DNA of 64,000 nt. Origin: Actinomadura coerulea. GTDB lineage: Bacteria; Actinomycetota; Actinomycetes; Streptosporangiales; Streptosporangiaceae. Positions within the stretch are counted from its first letter, which is position 1. Each line of letters opens with the position of its first letter. The notes under the pieces were generated by a model. It did not search any database, was not told where the DNA came from, and saw only the letters and a list, made by a program, of their open reading frames with translations. Positions 56,331 to 64,000 of this stretch are shown piece after piece. The DNA lies in NCBI RefSeq assembly GCF_014208105.1, contig NZ_JACHMQ010000001.1, positions 124,001 to 188,000 on the forward strand. The letters run 5' to 3'. The position numbers and the translations under genes are program-made.

Positions 56331-57580
56331 GCCAGTTCGACCCCGCGTTCCTCCGCGGACTCACAAGGCCGCGCCTGGCGCGTTCCGGCGCGGGCGGGCC
56401 CGCCCGCCGCGACGTCCTGAGGCTGATGGGCGCGGCGGGCGCCGGCCTCGCCCTGTCGGCGTGCGGGGTGAAGGGGCAGGGCGGCAAGGAGAAGGTCAGC
56501 CGGAGCGACGTCGAGAAGTACTGGGCGGGCAAGGCCAAGAGCGGCAGGCTCAACTGGGCGAACTGGCCGGGCTACATGCAGGACGACCGGGAGACCATCA
56601 AGGCGTTCGAGAAGGAGACGGGCGTCAAGGTGACCTACAAGGAGGTCATCCAGGAGATGGGCCCGTGGTTCGGGAAGATCCAGGCGCCGCTGGCCGCCGG
56701 GCAGTCCATCGGCTTCGACCTGATGGTGATGACGAACGGGATCCAGTTGGAGCAGTGCCGCCAGCTCGGCTACCTGGCGCCGCTCGACCTGTCGAAGCTG
56801 CCGAACTTCCAGGCGAACGCGGGCCCGTCGTTCAAGAACCCGTCCTACGACCCGGGCAACGCGTTCACGATCCCGTACGAGTCCGGCGTCACCGGGATCG
56901 CGTACAACACCAAGTACGTGAAGGACGAGATCACCAGCATCGCCCAGCTGTTCGACCCGAAGTACAAGGGCAAGGTCGGCATGATGGGCGACTCGCAGGA
57001 GCTCGGGAACTTCGGGATGTTCCTGCTCGGCATCGACCCGGAGAAGTCGACGAAGGCGGACTGGGAGAAGGCCGCCGCCAAGCTGCGCGAGCAGCGCGAC
57101 AAGGGCATCGTCCGCAAGTACTACAGCCAGGACTACGTCGACGCCGTCAGCAAGGGCGACGTGTGGATGACCATGGCGTGGTCGGGGGACGTGTACAGCC
57201 TGACGAGCCCCGACGTGAAGTTCGTGGTGCCCAGAGAGGGCGGCACGATCTGGACCGACAACCTGTGCATCCCGAAGACCGCCGAGAACCCGGTGGACGC
57301 GCTGACCCTCATGAACTGGCTCTACGTCCCGGAGAACAACGCGCCGCTGACCGAGTTCATCAACTACATGCCGCCGATCCCGGCCACCCAGAAGCTCATC
57401 GCGCAGAAGGCCGAGCAGGCGGGCGGCGATGACAAGAGGGACCTGACCCGGCTCAGCACCAGCCCGCTGATCTTCCCGTCGCAGGCCGACCTGGCCCGGC
57501 TGCGGCACTACCGGCGCCTCACGCAGGCGGAGGAGACCGAGTACCAGAAGATCTTCGAACCGATCTCCAAGGGATCGTGA
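56327..57580 (+). CDS. potD: Polyamine-binding lipoprotein
   Basis: A 417-aa extracellular binding protein. A twin-arginine-like N-terminus ([20 protein letters not shown]) ends in a lipobox Cys. The mature part has the PotD pattern [13 protein letters not shown] and WTDNLCIPK. The GTG at 56327 overlaps the potA stop. It is co-transcribed with the permeases. Confidence 0.92.
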   Translation: MSQFDPAFLRGLTRPRLARSGAGGPARRDVLRLMGAAGAGLALSACGVKGQGGKEKVSRSDVEKYWAGKAKSGRLNWANWPGYMQDDRETIKAFEKETGVKVTYKEVIQEMGPWFGKIQAPLAAGQSIGFDLMVMTNGIQLEQCRQLGYLAPLDLSKLPNFQANAGPSFKNPSYDPGNAFTIPYESGVTGIAYNTKYVKDEITSIAQLFDPKYKGKVGMMGDSQELGNFGMFLLGIDPEKSTKADWEKAAAKLREQRDKGIVRKYYSQDYVDAVSKGDVWMTMAWSGDVYSLTSPDVKFVVPREGGTIWTDNLCIPKTAENPVDALTLMNWLYVPENNAPLTEFINYMPPIPATQKLIAQKAEQAGGDDKRDLTRLSTSPLIFPSQADLARLRHYRRLTQAEETEYQKIFEPISKGS

Positions 57581-58443
57581 TGGGCGGGGTGCGGGGACGG
57601 CTCGCGCCGTACCTGATGATCCTTCCGGGCGGGCTGTGGCTGGCGGCGTTCTTCCTCGTCCCGCTGGTGCTGATGGTGTCCCTGTCGCTGCAGACCGGGA
57701 ACCTCATCGACGGCTTCCAGCAGACGCTGCACTGGCAGAACTACACCGACGGGCTCAGCACCTACGGCGACAAGTTCGTCCGGTCGCTCTGGTACGGGCT
57801 GCTCGCGACGGTCGCGTGCATCGCGCTCGCCTACCCGGCCGCGTACTGGATCGCGTTCCGCGGCGGGCGCGCCAAGTCGACGTACCTGTTCCTCCTGCTG
57901 CTTCCGTACTTCGTCTCGTTCATCCTGCGGACGGTGTCGTGGAAGCTCGTCCTCACCGACAACGGCCCGATCCTCGGTCCGCTGCGCGACCACGGCGTCC
58001 TCCCGGAGGACTTCCACGTCCTGGACACGGGCGTGGCGGTCGTGTCCGGGCTCGCCTACAACTTCCTGCCGTTCATGGTCCTGCCGATCTACGTGGCCCT
58101 CGAACGCATCGACCCGCGCGTGGTGGAGGCGGCCTACGACCTGTACGCGAGCCGCGCGCAGGCGTTCCTGCGGGTCATCCTGCCGCTGTCGCTGCCCGGC
58201 GTGTTCGCCGGCGTGATCATGACGTTCGTGCCGGTGTCGTCGGACTACGTCAACGCCGAGGTGCTCGGCGGCCCGCAGAACACCATGATCGGCAACGTCA
58301 TCCAGACCGAGTACTTCAACAACAGCGCCTACCCGACGGCGTCCGCGCTGTCGTTCGCGCTGATGGCGATCCTGCTCGTCGGCATCTTCGCCTACGCGCG
58401 CACGCTCGGCACGCAGGACGTCCTGGAGGCGGCGGGACGATGA
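57580..58443 (+). CDS. potB: Polyamine ABC transporter permease
   Basis: A 287-aa permease with six membrane segments. The EAA loop is EAAYDLYASRAQAFLRVILP. A GTG at 57577 one codon earlier is an alternative start; the stop of potD lies inside. Its own stop overlaps potC in ATGA. Confidence 0.92.
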   Translation: MGGVRGRLAPYLMILPGGLWLAAFFLVPLVLMVSLSLQTGNLIDGFQQTLHWQNYTDGLSTYGDKFVRSLWYGLLATVACIALAYPAAYWIAFRGGRAKSTYLFLLLLPYFVSFILRTVSWKLVLTDNGPILGPLRDHGVLPEDFHVLDTGVAVVSGLAYNFLPFMVLPIYVALERIDPRVVEAAYDLYASRAQAFLRVILPLSLPGVFAGVIMTFVPVSSDYVNAEVLGGPQNTMIGNVIQTEYFNNSAYPTASALSFALMAILLVGIFAYARTLGTQDVLEAAGR

Positions 58444-59282
58444 CGACGCACACCAAGCCCCCCGTGACGCCCGCCAAGACCCCGCCGCGGCGCCGCGCGC
58501 CCCGCCGGCGCCGGATCTCCGGCCTGCACCTGTACACCCTGGTGCTGATCGCGTGGCTGCTCCTGCCGATCGCGATCATGATCCTGTTCGGGTTCAACGA
58601 CACCCGCAGCAAGCAGAACTTCGAGTGGCAGGGCTTCACGCTCAGGTGGTACGCGCACCTGTTCGACAAGAGCGACCTCACCGCGGCAGTCGTCAACTCG
58701 CTGACCATCGCGCTGCTCAGCACGCTGATCACGACGGTCATCGGGACGTTCGCGGGCCTCGCCCTCGGCCGGTACCGGTTCCGCGGCAAGGGCTCGACGA
58801 ACCTCGTGCTGTTCATGGCGATCTCCTGCCCGGAGATCGTGATGGGCGCCTCGCTGCTGTCGATGTTCGTCACGTTCAACCTGCCGCGCGGCTACCTGAC
58901 GATCCTCCTCGCGCACGTGATGTTCTCGATCGCGTTCGTGGCCGTGACGGTCCGGGCCCGCGTCGTCGGGCTCGACCCGGCGGTGGAGGAGGCGGCGCAG
59001 GACCTCGGCGCCGGCCCGTGGACGCGGTTCCGCCTGGTCACCCTGCCGATGATCATGCCGGGGGTGCTGGCGGGGGCGCTGCTGGCGTTCGTGCTGTCCA
59101 TCGACGACTTCGTCATCACCAACTTCACCAGCGGCGCCACCGTCACGTTCCCGCTGTGGATCTACGGCTCCACCAGGACGGGGACGCCGCCGCAGGTCAA
59201 CGTGATGGGGACGCTCATCTTCGCGGTCGGCGTGCTGATCGCGGTGGTGTCGGCCCGGCGAAGCGCCCGCGCGCGAAGATGA
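58440..59282 (+). CDS. potC: Polyamine ABC transporter permease
   Basis: A 280-aa second permease. Six membrane segments follow a basic N-terminal tail (PPRRRAPRRRRISG). The EAA loop is EEAAQDLGAGPWTRFRLVTL. It ends in an ATGA overlap with the oxidoreductase gene. Confidence 0.92.
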   Translation: MTTHTKPPVTPAKTPPRRRAPRRRRISGLHLYTLVLIAWLLLPIAIMILFGFNDTRSKQNFEWQGFTLRWYAHLFDKSDLTAAVVNSLTIALLSTLITTVIGTFAGLALGRYRFRGKGSTNLVLFMAISCPEIVMGASLLSMFVTFNLPRGYLTILLAHVMFSIAFVAVTVRARVVGLDPAVEEAAQDLGAGPWTRFRLVTLPMIMPGVLAGALLAFVLSIDDFVITNFTSGATVTFPLWIYGSTRTGTPPQVNVMGTLIFAVGVLIAVVSARRSARARR

Positions 59283-60742
59283 ACGCGGACCCGAACGTGA
59301 ACGTGGCCGAGTCGCTCGCGGGCGCCGCCCCGGAGCCGTTCTGGCTCCGGGACCCGGCCCGCCCCGGCGCGGGCCCCGCGCTTTCCGGCGCCCTGACGTG
59401 CGACCTCGCCGTCGTCGGCGGCGGCTACAGCGGCCTGTGGACGGCCCTGCTCGCCAAGGAGCGCGACCCGTCCCTGGACGTGGTGGTGCTGGAGGCGGGC
59501 CGGATCGGCGCCGCCGCGTCCGGACGCAACGGCGGGTTCTGCGCCGCCAGCCTCACCCACGGCCTGGAGAACGGCCTCGGGCGCTGGCCGGACGACGCCC
59601 ACACGCTCGAACGCCTCGGCTGGGACAACCTGCGCGCGATCGCGGAGACCCTGACCCGCCACGGCATCGACGCCGAGTGGGAGCCGACCGGCGAGATGAG
59701 CGTCGCCACCGAGGAATGGCAGGTGCCCGCGCTCCAGGAGGCGGCGGACAAGGCCTACGAGCACGGCTGGGAACCGATCCTGCTGGGCCCGGAGGCGGTC
59801 CGCGCCGAGGTCGACTCGCCCACCTACCTGGCGGGCCTGTGGGACCGCGACGCCGTCGCCATGGTGCATCCGGCCAAGCTCGCCTGGGGCCTGGCGGACG
59901 CGTGCCGCGCCCTCGGCGTCCGCGTCTTCGAGAACACCCGCGTCACGGCGCTGCGCACCGACGCCCGGCGGCTCCGGCTGACGGCCGCCGCGCCCTCGCG
60001 GCGAGGCGACCGGGCGTCCCGCCAGCTCGGGACGGTCACCGCCCGGAACGTCGCCCTGGGGACCGGCGCCTTCCCTCCGATCCTCCGGCGCCTGCGCAAC
60101 TACGTCGTCCCGGTGTACGACTACGCCCTCGTCACGGAGCCGCTCACCCCCGCGCAGCGCGCGTCCATCGGCTGGCGGCACCGGCAAGGGCTCGGCGACA
60201 GCGCCAACCAGTTCCACTACTACCGGCTCACCGCCGACGACCGGATCCTGTGGGGCGGCTACGACGCCATTTACCACTTCGGCAACGGAATGCGTCCCGC
60301 GCTGGAACGGCGCCCCTCCACGTACGCGACCCTGGCCCGGCACTTCTTCGCGACGTTCCCGCAACTGGAGGGCATGCGCTTCACCAACGCCTGGGGCGGC
60401 GTCATCGACACGTGCAGCCGCTTCTGCGCCTTCTACGGGACGGCGTACGACGGCAGGCTCGCGTACGCGGCGGGCTACACCGGCCTGGGTGTCGGCGCCA
60501 CCCGCTTCGGAGCCGACGTCATGCTCGACCTTCTGCGGATCGGACTCGCGCCCGGTGAGGAGACCGAGCGGACCCGGCTGGCGATGGTGCGCTCCAAGCC
60601 CGTCCCGTTCCCGCCCGAGCCGCTGCGCTACGGCGTCATCGAGCTGACCCGGCGCGAGATCGCCCGCGCCGACCGCAACGCGGGGCGCCGCGGGCTCTGG
60701 CTCCGCACCCTCGACCGCATGGGCCTCGGCTTCGACTCCTGA
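59279..60742 (+). CDS. FAD-dependent oxidoreductase (polyamine oxidase-like)
   Basis: A 487-aa DAO-family enzyme. The FAD-binding GGGYSGLWTAL, ASGRNGGFCA and the C-terminal GYTGLGVGATRF are present. Enzymes of this type (such as PuuB) oxidise gamma-glutamylputrescine or related amines. The 4-nt overlap with potC places it in the polyamine operon. The exact substrate is inferred from context. Confidence 0.85.
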   Translation: MNADPNVNVAESLAGAAPEPFWLRDPARPGAGPALSGALTCDLAVVGGGYSGLWTALLAKERDPSLDVVVLEAGRIGAAASGRNGGFCAASLTHGLENGLGRWPDDAHTLERLGWDNLRAIAETLTRHGIDAEWEPTGEMSVATEEWQVPALQEAADKAYEHGWEPILLGPEAVRAEVDSPTYLAGLWDRDAVAMVHPAKLAWGLADACRALGVRVFENTRVTALRTDARRLRLTAAAPSRRGDRASRQLGTVTARNVALGTGAFPPILRRLRNYVVPVYDYALVTEPLTPAQRASIGWRHRQGLGDSANQFHYYRLTADDRILWGGYDAIYHFGNGMRPALERRPSTYATLARHFFATFPQLEGMRFTNAWGGVIDTCSRFCAFYGTAYDGRLAYAAGYTGLGVGATRFGADVMLDLLRIGLAPGEETERTRLAMVRSKPVPFPPEPLRYGVIELTRREIARADRNAGRRGLWLRTLDRMGLGFDS

Positions 60743-60749
60743 AGGGGGA

Positions 60750-61268
60750 TCAGTCCGGCGACTCTTCGACCGTGCCGAAGATGACGGACGAGACCTCCAG
60801 GTACAGCTGCTCCGGGTACGGCATGAAACCGACGTTGCGCAGCGCCTGCTTCTGGCCCGCGGACTCCATCACGAACTCGCCGTAGCCGAAGACCCGCCCG
60901 AGCACCGAGCGGTTCAGCGCGATGTCGGTGACCTTGGCGAGCGGCATCATCGCGACGTTGCGGTTGAGGACGCCGTTGACGACCATCACCCGGTGCTCGG
61001 TGACGAGGAAGAAGTCCACCGACCAGGAGATCACCTTCCAGGCCAGGTAGCAGACGGTGATCAGCCACAGCCACCAGATCCAGATCTGCCCGCTGACCGC
61101 GCTGGCCGCGCCGCACGCGATGAGCCCGGCCACGACGACCGCGACCGGCAGCAGCAGGACGGCGGGATGCCGCCGCACCGCGATGACACGGCCCTCGTAG
61201 GACATCAGATACTTGTCGACCGTCCGCGACGAGGTGTCGCGGTGCACCATCATGTCCTGCAGATTCAC
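60750..61268 (-). CDS. PH-domain (YdbS-like) membrane protein
   Basis: A 172-aa protein with two membrane segments (LLLPVAVVVAGLIACGAA and IWIWWLWLITVCYLAW) and a bacterial PH domain (HRVMVVNGVLNRNVAMMPLA then KVTDIALNRS). Such proteins sit at the membrane and may bind lipid or peptide partners. The GTG at 61268 follows GAGGA. It is convergent with the oxidoreductase. Confidence 0.85.
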   Translation of the reverse strand: MNLQDMMVHRDTSSRTVDKYLMSYEGRVIAVRRHPAVLLLPVAVVVAGLIACGAASAVSGQIWIWWLWLITVCYLAWKVISWSVDFFLVTEHRVMVVNGVLNRNVAMMPLAKVTDIALNRSVLGRVFGYGEFVMESAGQKQALRNVGFMPYPEQLYLEVSSVIFGTVEESPD

Positions 61269-61380
61269 GGCGTGTCCTCGTCATGATCCGGGTGGGACAA
61301 CCGTAGCCGACGCGGCACCGGCGGTGCAGGGGCCGCACGGTAAGGGCCACGGCTCCGCACGGGGCCTTGTCGGACGCGGA

Positions 61381-61386
61381 TACGTT
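61381..61386 (+). promoter_or_regulatory. -10 element of the 61395 gene (leaderless)
   Basis: TACGTT (TANNNT) ends 8 nt before the ATG at 61395, with no ribosome-binding site. Confidence 0.45.
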
Positions 61387-61394
61387 CGCCGATC

Positions 61395-62024
61395 ATGGTC
61401 TTCATGGACGGCGACGCCGAGAATCCGCGGGAGCCCGGCAGGCCGCGCGGCGAGTTCGCGTCCGACGTGACCGGACGCCCGATCTGGCGGCTGCTGCTGA
61501 GGGGCCTCGGCGTGTACCTGCCCGGCTGGGAGATGCCCGCGGGCGCGCTGCGCGTCCGGGAGGGCGCGCCGCCGGCGGGTTTCGGTCCGCCCGCCTACCT
61601 GAACGGCGACGCCGGCTTCGGCGTCCAGGTCCCGAGCCGCCGCCGGGGCCTGGAGCCTGACCGGGAGATCTACGTGCGGGGCCGGGAGGACCCGAGCTTC
61701 GGAATCGTCGTCGCGGGCCCGTCGGCGGCGATCGGGAGCCGCGTCGTCGACGCCGCGGTGCTGATGCGGTTCGCGCGGAGGCTGACGTTCGAGGAGCTCG
61801 TCGACACCGGCGACGCCGACTCCGTCCCGTACGCGGTGCGCGGTGCGCGGGCGGTGGAGAACGCGGTGTTCCTCGACCGCGCCGCCGGGATCGGCCTGTG
61901 CGCCGAGGCCGACCCGCGGACCGGCGCCCTGCGCTGCCCCCTGTACGTGCGCATCGGCGGCCCCGCGGAACGCTCCGTGCGGGCCTACGGGGCGACGGCC
62001 CAGCCGGTGAGGTCCCACAGCTGA
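61395..62024 (+). CDS. Hypothetical protein
   Basis: A 209-aa protein of unknown function. No signal peptide or membrane segment is visible. It is Arg/Gly-rich with a repeated RVxDAxVLMRFARRL-like stretch. The ATG at 61395 is inferred from the leaderless -10. Its last 40 nt overlap the end of the convergent membrane gene. Confidence 0.55.
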   Translation: MVFMDGDAENPREPGRPRGEFASDVTGRPIWRLLLRGLGVYLPGWEMPAGALRVREGAPPAGFGPPAYLNGDAGFGVQVPSRRRGLEPDREIYVRGREDPSFGIVVAGPSAAIGSRVVDAAVLMRFARRLTFEELVDTGDADSVPYAVRGARAVENAVFLDRAAGIGLCAEADPRTGALRCPLYVRIGGPAERSVRAYGATAQPVRSHS

Positions 62025-63181
62025 TGGGACGGCAGCCGCCGCAGCCGGACGCTCGCGGCGGCCGGGTCCCAGAACACCTCGTCGCTCTCCAGTTCCAGCG
62101 ACTGCGCGGCCGTCAGCACCGCGCACAGCAGCTCGTCGCGCGTCCGGACGGCCATGAGCGGGCCGATCTGCACGACGGCGCCCGAGCACTCCGCCAGGGT
62201 CCGCAGGAGCGACTTGAGGGCCGCCTCGTCCTCGGGGCCGCGCGCCGGTTCCACTCCCGCGGGGACGCCCGGCTCCACCCGCGCGAGGCCCCGCCTGGCC
62301 TCGCCGCCGGACACGCCGTTGCCGGGCCGGGCGCCGGCGCCCGCGGAGATGAGCAGGGCGCTGAAGACGCCCGCCAGGTCCTCGCTGGCGTGCCCGCCCA
62401 GGAAGTAGCGGCGGCGCTCCGGTGAGCCGGGGGAGCCGTTGGCGCCCTCGGCCGTGCGGAACCGGACGGCCAGCCGGCTGGCGCGCACGCACCGCTCGTA
62501 CATGTCGCCGAGGATGTCCTCGAGCTCCTCGTCGCGCGTCCACAGGCGCCCGGTCGCGGTGACGGCGTCGCCGTGGGCGCGGGGGCGTCCGGTGAGCGCC
62601 GCCGTGACGGTGTCGTCGAGCTCGCCCTCGGTGAACCGCAGCAGCTCGGCGACGACGTCCTCGACGTCCTCCAGGGTGCGGGTGAGGGCGCGCTGCAGTT
62701 CCAGGATCTCCTCGCCGCCGCGCTCCAGGTCCGCGAGCCGGCCGAGCGCCGCGTCGACCTTGCCCTCGACGGCCTCGCCGCCCGCGCCGGTGGCCGCCCG
62801 CACCGACGTCTCGACCTCGCCGAGCTTGCGGCGCAGCGCGGCCAGGGTGATGCGCTGCTGCTCCAGCTCGTGCAGCCTGCCCGCCTGGGTCCGCAGGTAG
62901 TCGTCCGCCTGGTGGACGAGGCCCGCGAGCTCCTCCACCTGCCCGGTGTTCTGCCGGAGCCGGGAGTCCAGCGCGGGCAGCACGTCCTGCTTGACGCGCG
63001 ACAGCTCCGCGGTGAGCTGCTCGCCGACGGTCACCAGCACGTTGTTCTGCTTGGTGACCTGGTCGTTCAGTTCGTCGATCCGGCGGGTGAAGGCATGGGC
63101 CTGGTCCCGGCTCTGCTTGCCCGCGTACAGTTCGAGCGCCCCCACCACGACGCACATCACCACCAGGATGACCGTCGTCAT
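61985..63181 (-). CDS. Hypothetical membrane-anchored coiled-coil protein
   Basis: A 398-aa protein. A single N-terminal membrane segment (VILVVMCVVVGALELYAG) is followed by a coiled coil of about 150 residues and a C-terminal domain with a conserved-looking LLRTLAECSGAVVQIGPLMA stretch. The topology suggests a membrane tether with a cytosolic sensing or scaffold domain. It is not recognised as a known family. Its 3' end overlaps a convergent gene by 40 nt. Confidence 0.6.
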   Translation of the reverse strand: MTTVILVVMCVVVGALELYAGKQSRDQAHAFTRRIDELNDQVTKQNNVLVTVGEQLTAELSRVKQDVLPALDSRLRQNTGQVEELAGLVHQADDYLRTQAGRLHELEQQRITLAALRRKLGEVETSVRAATGAGGEAVEGKVDAALGRLADLERGGEEILELQRALTRTLEDVEDVVAELLRFTEGELDDTVTAALTGRPRAHGDAVTATGRLWTRDEELEDILGDMYERCVRASRLAVRFRTAEGANGSPGSPERRRYFLGGHASEDLAGVFSALLISAGAGARPGNGVSGGEARRGLARVEPGVPAGVEPARGPEDEAALKSLLRTLAECSGAVVQIGPLMAVRTRDELLCAVLTAAQSLELESDEVFWDPAAASVRLRRLPSHQLWDLTGWAVAP

Positions 63182-63355
63182 TGCACTCCTCGGGCGTGAC
63201 GGTGATTACCGGAACGGCTTTTGATCGCGACCATAACTTACGATCACGCGCGCCGACCGGAACTTACGTAACCGACTGATCTCCATGACCGGCCGGTCTC
63301 ACCTGTCCTTCCCGTGCCATTCCGTAACGCCTTCCGTGCGCTTGGTGACGGATTC

Positions 63356-64000
63356 TCAGACGCAGCCCTCGAATTGGGGGACGGTGGTGGTGGCCTTCAG
63401 CCCGGCGGGGCGGAACCACTTGTCCAGCAGCCGCGGCGCGGTGCCGTCCTGGTACATCCGCGTGATCGCCTTGTTGACCGCCTCGCAGCCGTCGACGTCG
63501 CCCTTCCTGATGCCGACGCCGTAGGGCTCGTCGGTGAACGGGGCGTTGACGAGCGTGAGGCCGCCCCGGGACGCCTTCGCCGCGAGGCCCGCGAGGATCA
63601 GGTCGTCGGTCGAGACCGCGTCCAGCCGCCCCCCGGTGAGGCCGGTGAGGCAGTCGGCGTAGCCGCTCGTCTCGACCGGCAGCGCGGCGACGCCCTGCTC
63701 GTCGTGGACGCGCGGGAACGACACCGACCCGGGCACGCGGCAGAGCCGCCGCCCTTTCAGGTCGTCGATGTTCCGGATGGAGCGGGCCTCGGACCTGCGG
63801 ACGAGAATGTCCTGGTGGGCCACATAGTAGGGACCCGCGAACGACACCTTCACCTTGCGTTCCGGCGTGATGGAATAGCTGGCCACCACGAGGTCGACGT
63901 CGCCGTCCTGGAGCATTTTCTCGCGGGTCGCCGACGTCACCCGCCGGAACGTCACGCCGGCGGCGGGCACGCGCATCCGCCGGGCGATCTCTTTCGCGAC
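63356..64000 (-). CDS. Amino-acid ABC transporter substrate-binding protein (N-terminus outside window)
   Basis: A periplasmic-type binding protein of family 3 (glutamate/glutamine class). The frame is open through the last base (VAKEIARRMRVPAAGVTFRR), so the signal peptide and first part lie beyond the window. Conserved features are DVDLVVASYSITPERK, VSFAGPYYVAHQDILV and GRRLCRVPGSVSF. Ligand is probably glutamate or glutamine. The gap 63182-63355 holds two AACTTACG repeats and no gene. Confidence 0.85.
   Translation of the reverse strand, partial: VAKEIARRMRVPAAGVTFRRVTSATREKMLQDGDVDLVVASYSITPERKVKVSFAGPYYVAHQDILVRRSEARSIRNIDDLKGRRLCRVPGSVSFPRVHDEQGVAALPVETSGYADCLTGLTGGRLDAVSTDDLILAGLAAKASRGGLTLVNAPFTDEPYGVGIRKGDVDGCEAVNKAITRMYQDGTAPRLLDKWFRPAGLKATTTVPQFEGCV

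Overview
The window is 64 kb of very GC-rich DNA with GTG starts, many 1-4 nt stop/start overlaps and TANNNT-type -10 elements. The gene order (recG, rsmD, coaD, DUF177, rpmF, rnc, mutM, acyP, smc, ftsY, amtB-glnK-glnD, ffh, rpsP, khpA, rimM, trmD, rplS, lepB, rnhB, DUF2469, dprA, comM, yraN, xerC, rpsB, tsf, pyrH, frr, cdsA, rlmN) is the conserved core of a filamentous actinomycete. Gene order and protein flavour point to Streptosporangiales/Thermomonosporaceae (Actinomadura-like); this is inference, not a database match. No rRNA, tRNA, CRISPR array, intact insertion sequence or prophage was seen.

Layout. 1-9.6 kb: 3' end of recG, a short Cys-type leader peptide ahead of a HEAT-repeat gene, rsmD, a class B penicillin-binding protein, coaD, then DUF177-rpmF-rnc-mutM-acyP and a small coiled-coil gene. 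9.6-14 kb: a long intergenic repeat block and smc. 14-22 kb is more accessory: an HTH-TM-ricin-like protein, a two-component system, a secreted GH16 enzyme, a lipoprotein, a single-domain globin, a flavohaemoglobin and a DivIVA-domain protein. 22-33.7 kb: ftsY, the nitrogen operon amtB-glnK-glnD behind GlnR-like boxes, ffh, the rpsP-khpA-rimM-trmD operon, rplS and lepB. 33.7-34.5 kb is a degenerate gap holding a 35-nt poly-G run and gene remnants. 34.5-40.8 kb: rnhB-DUF2469, convergent yraN-comM-dprA, xerC and an M23 peptidase. 41-48.6 kb: rpsB-tsf-pyrH-frr-cdsA, a SUFU-domain gene, rlmN and a protein with four DivIVA-like motifs. 48.6-53.5 kb: a DUF1963 protein, an ABC exporter pair, a HIT protein, a transposase remnant, an orphan DUF1778 antitoxin and an Lrp/AsnC regulator. 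53.7-60.7 kb: a putrescine/polyamine operon (aldehyde dehydrogenase, PotA, PotD, PotB, PotC, FAD oxidoreductase). 60.7-64 kb: a PH-domain membrane protein, two uncharacterised genes overlapping tail to tail, and the C-terminal part of an amino-acid-binding ABC protein running off the end.

How genes work together. The translation genes (S16, L19, S2, EF-Ts, RRF, TrmD, RimM, RsmD, RlmN), the SRP pathway (Ffh, FtsY, signal peptidase) and nitrogen sensing (AmtB, GlnK, GlnD) form classic blocks. The divergent Lrp-type regulator, an inverted repeat and the following operon make a coherent polyamine uptake and oxidation module.

The points most worth following are: the Cys-type leader peptide, apparently leaderless, in front of the HEAT-repeat gene; two intergenic regions each bounded by inverted copies of a ~150-bp repeat; the globin-flavohaemoglobin-DivIVA gene set joined by a 4-nt overlap; three perfect DnaA boxes in nearby intergenic regions; and the 35-nt poly-G tract.
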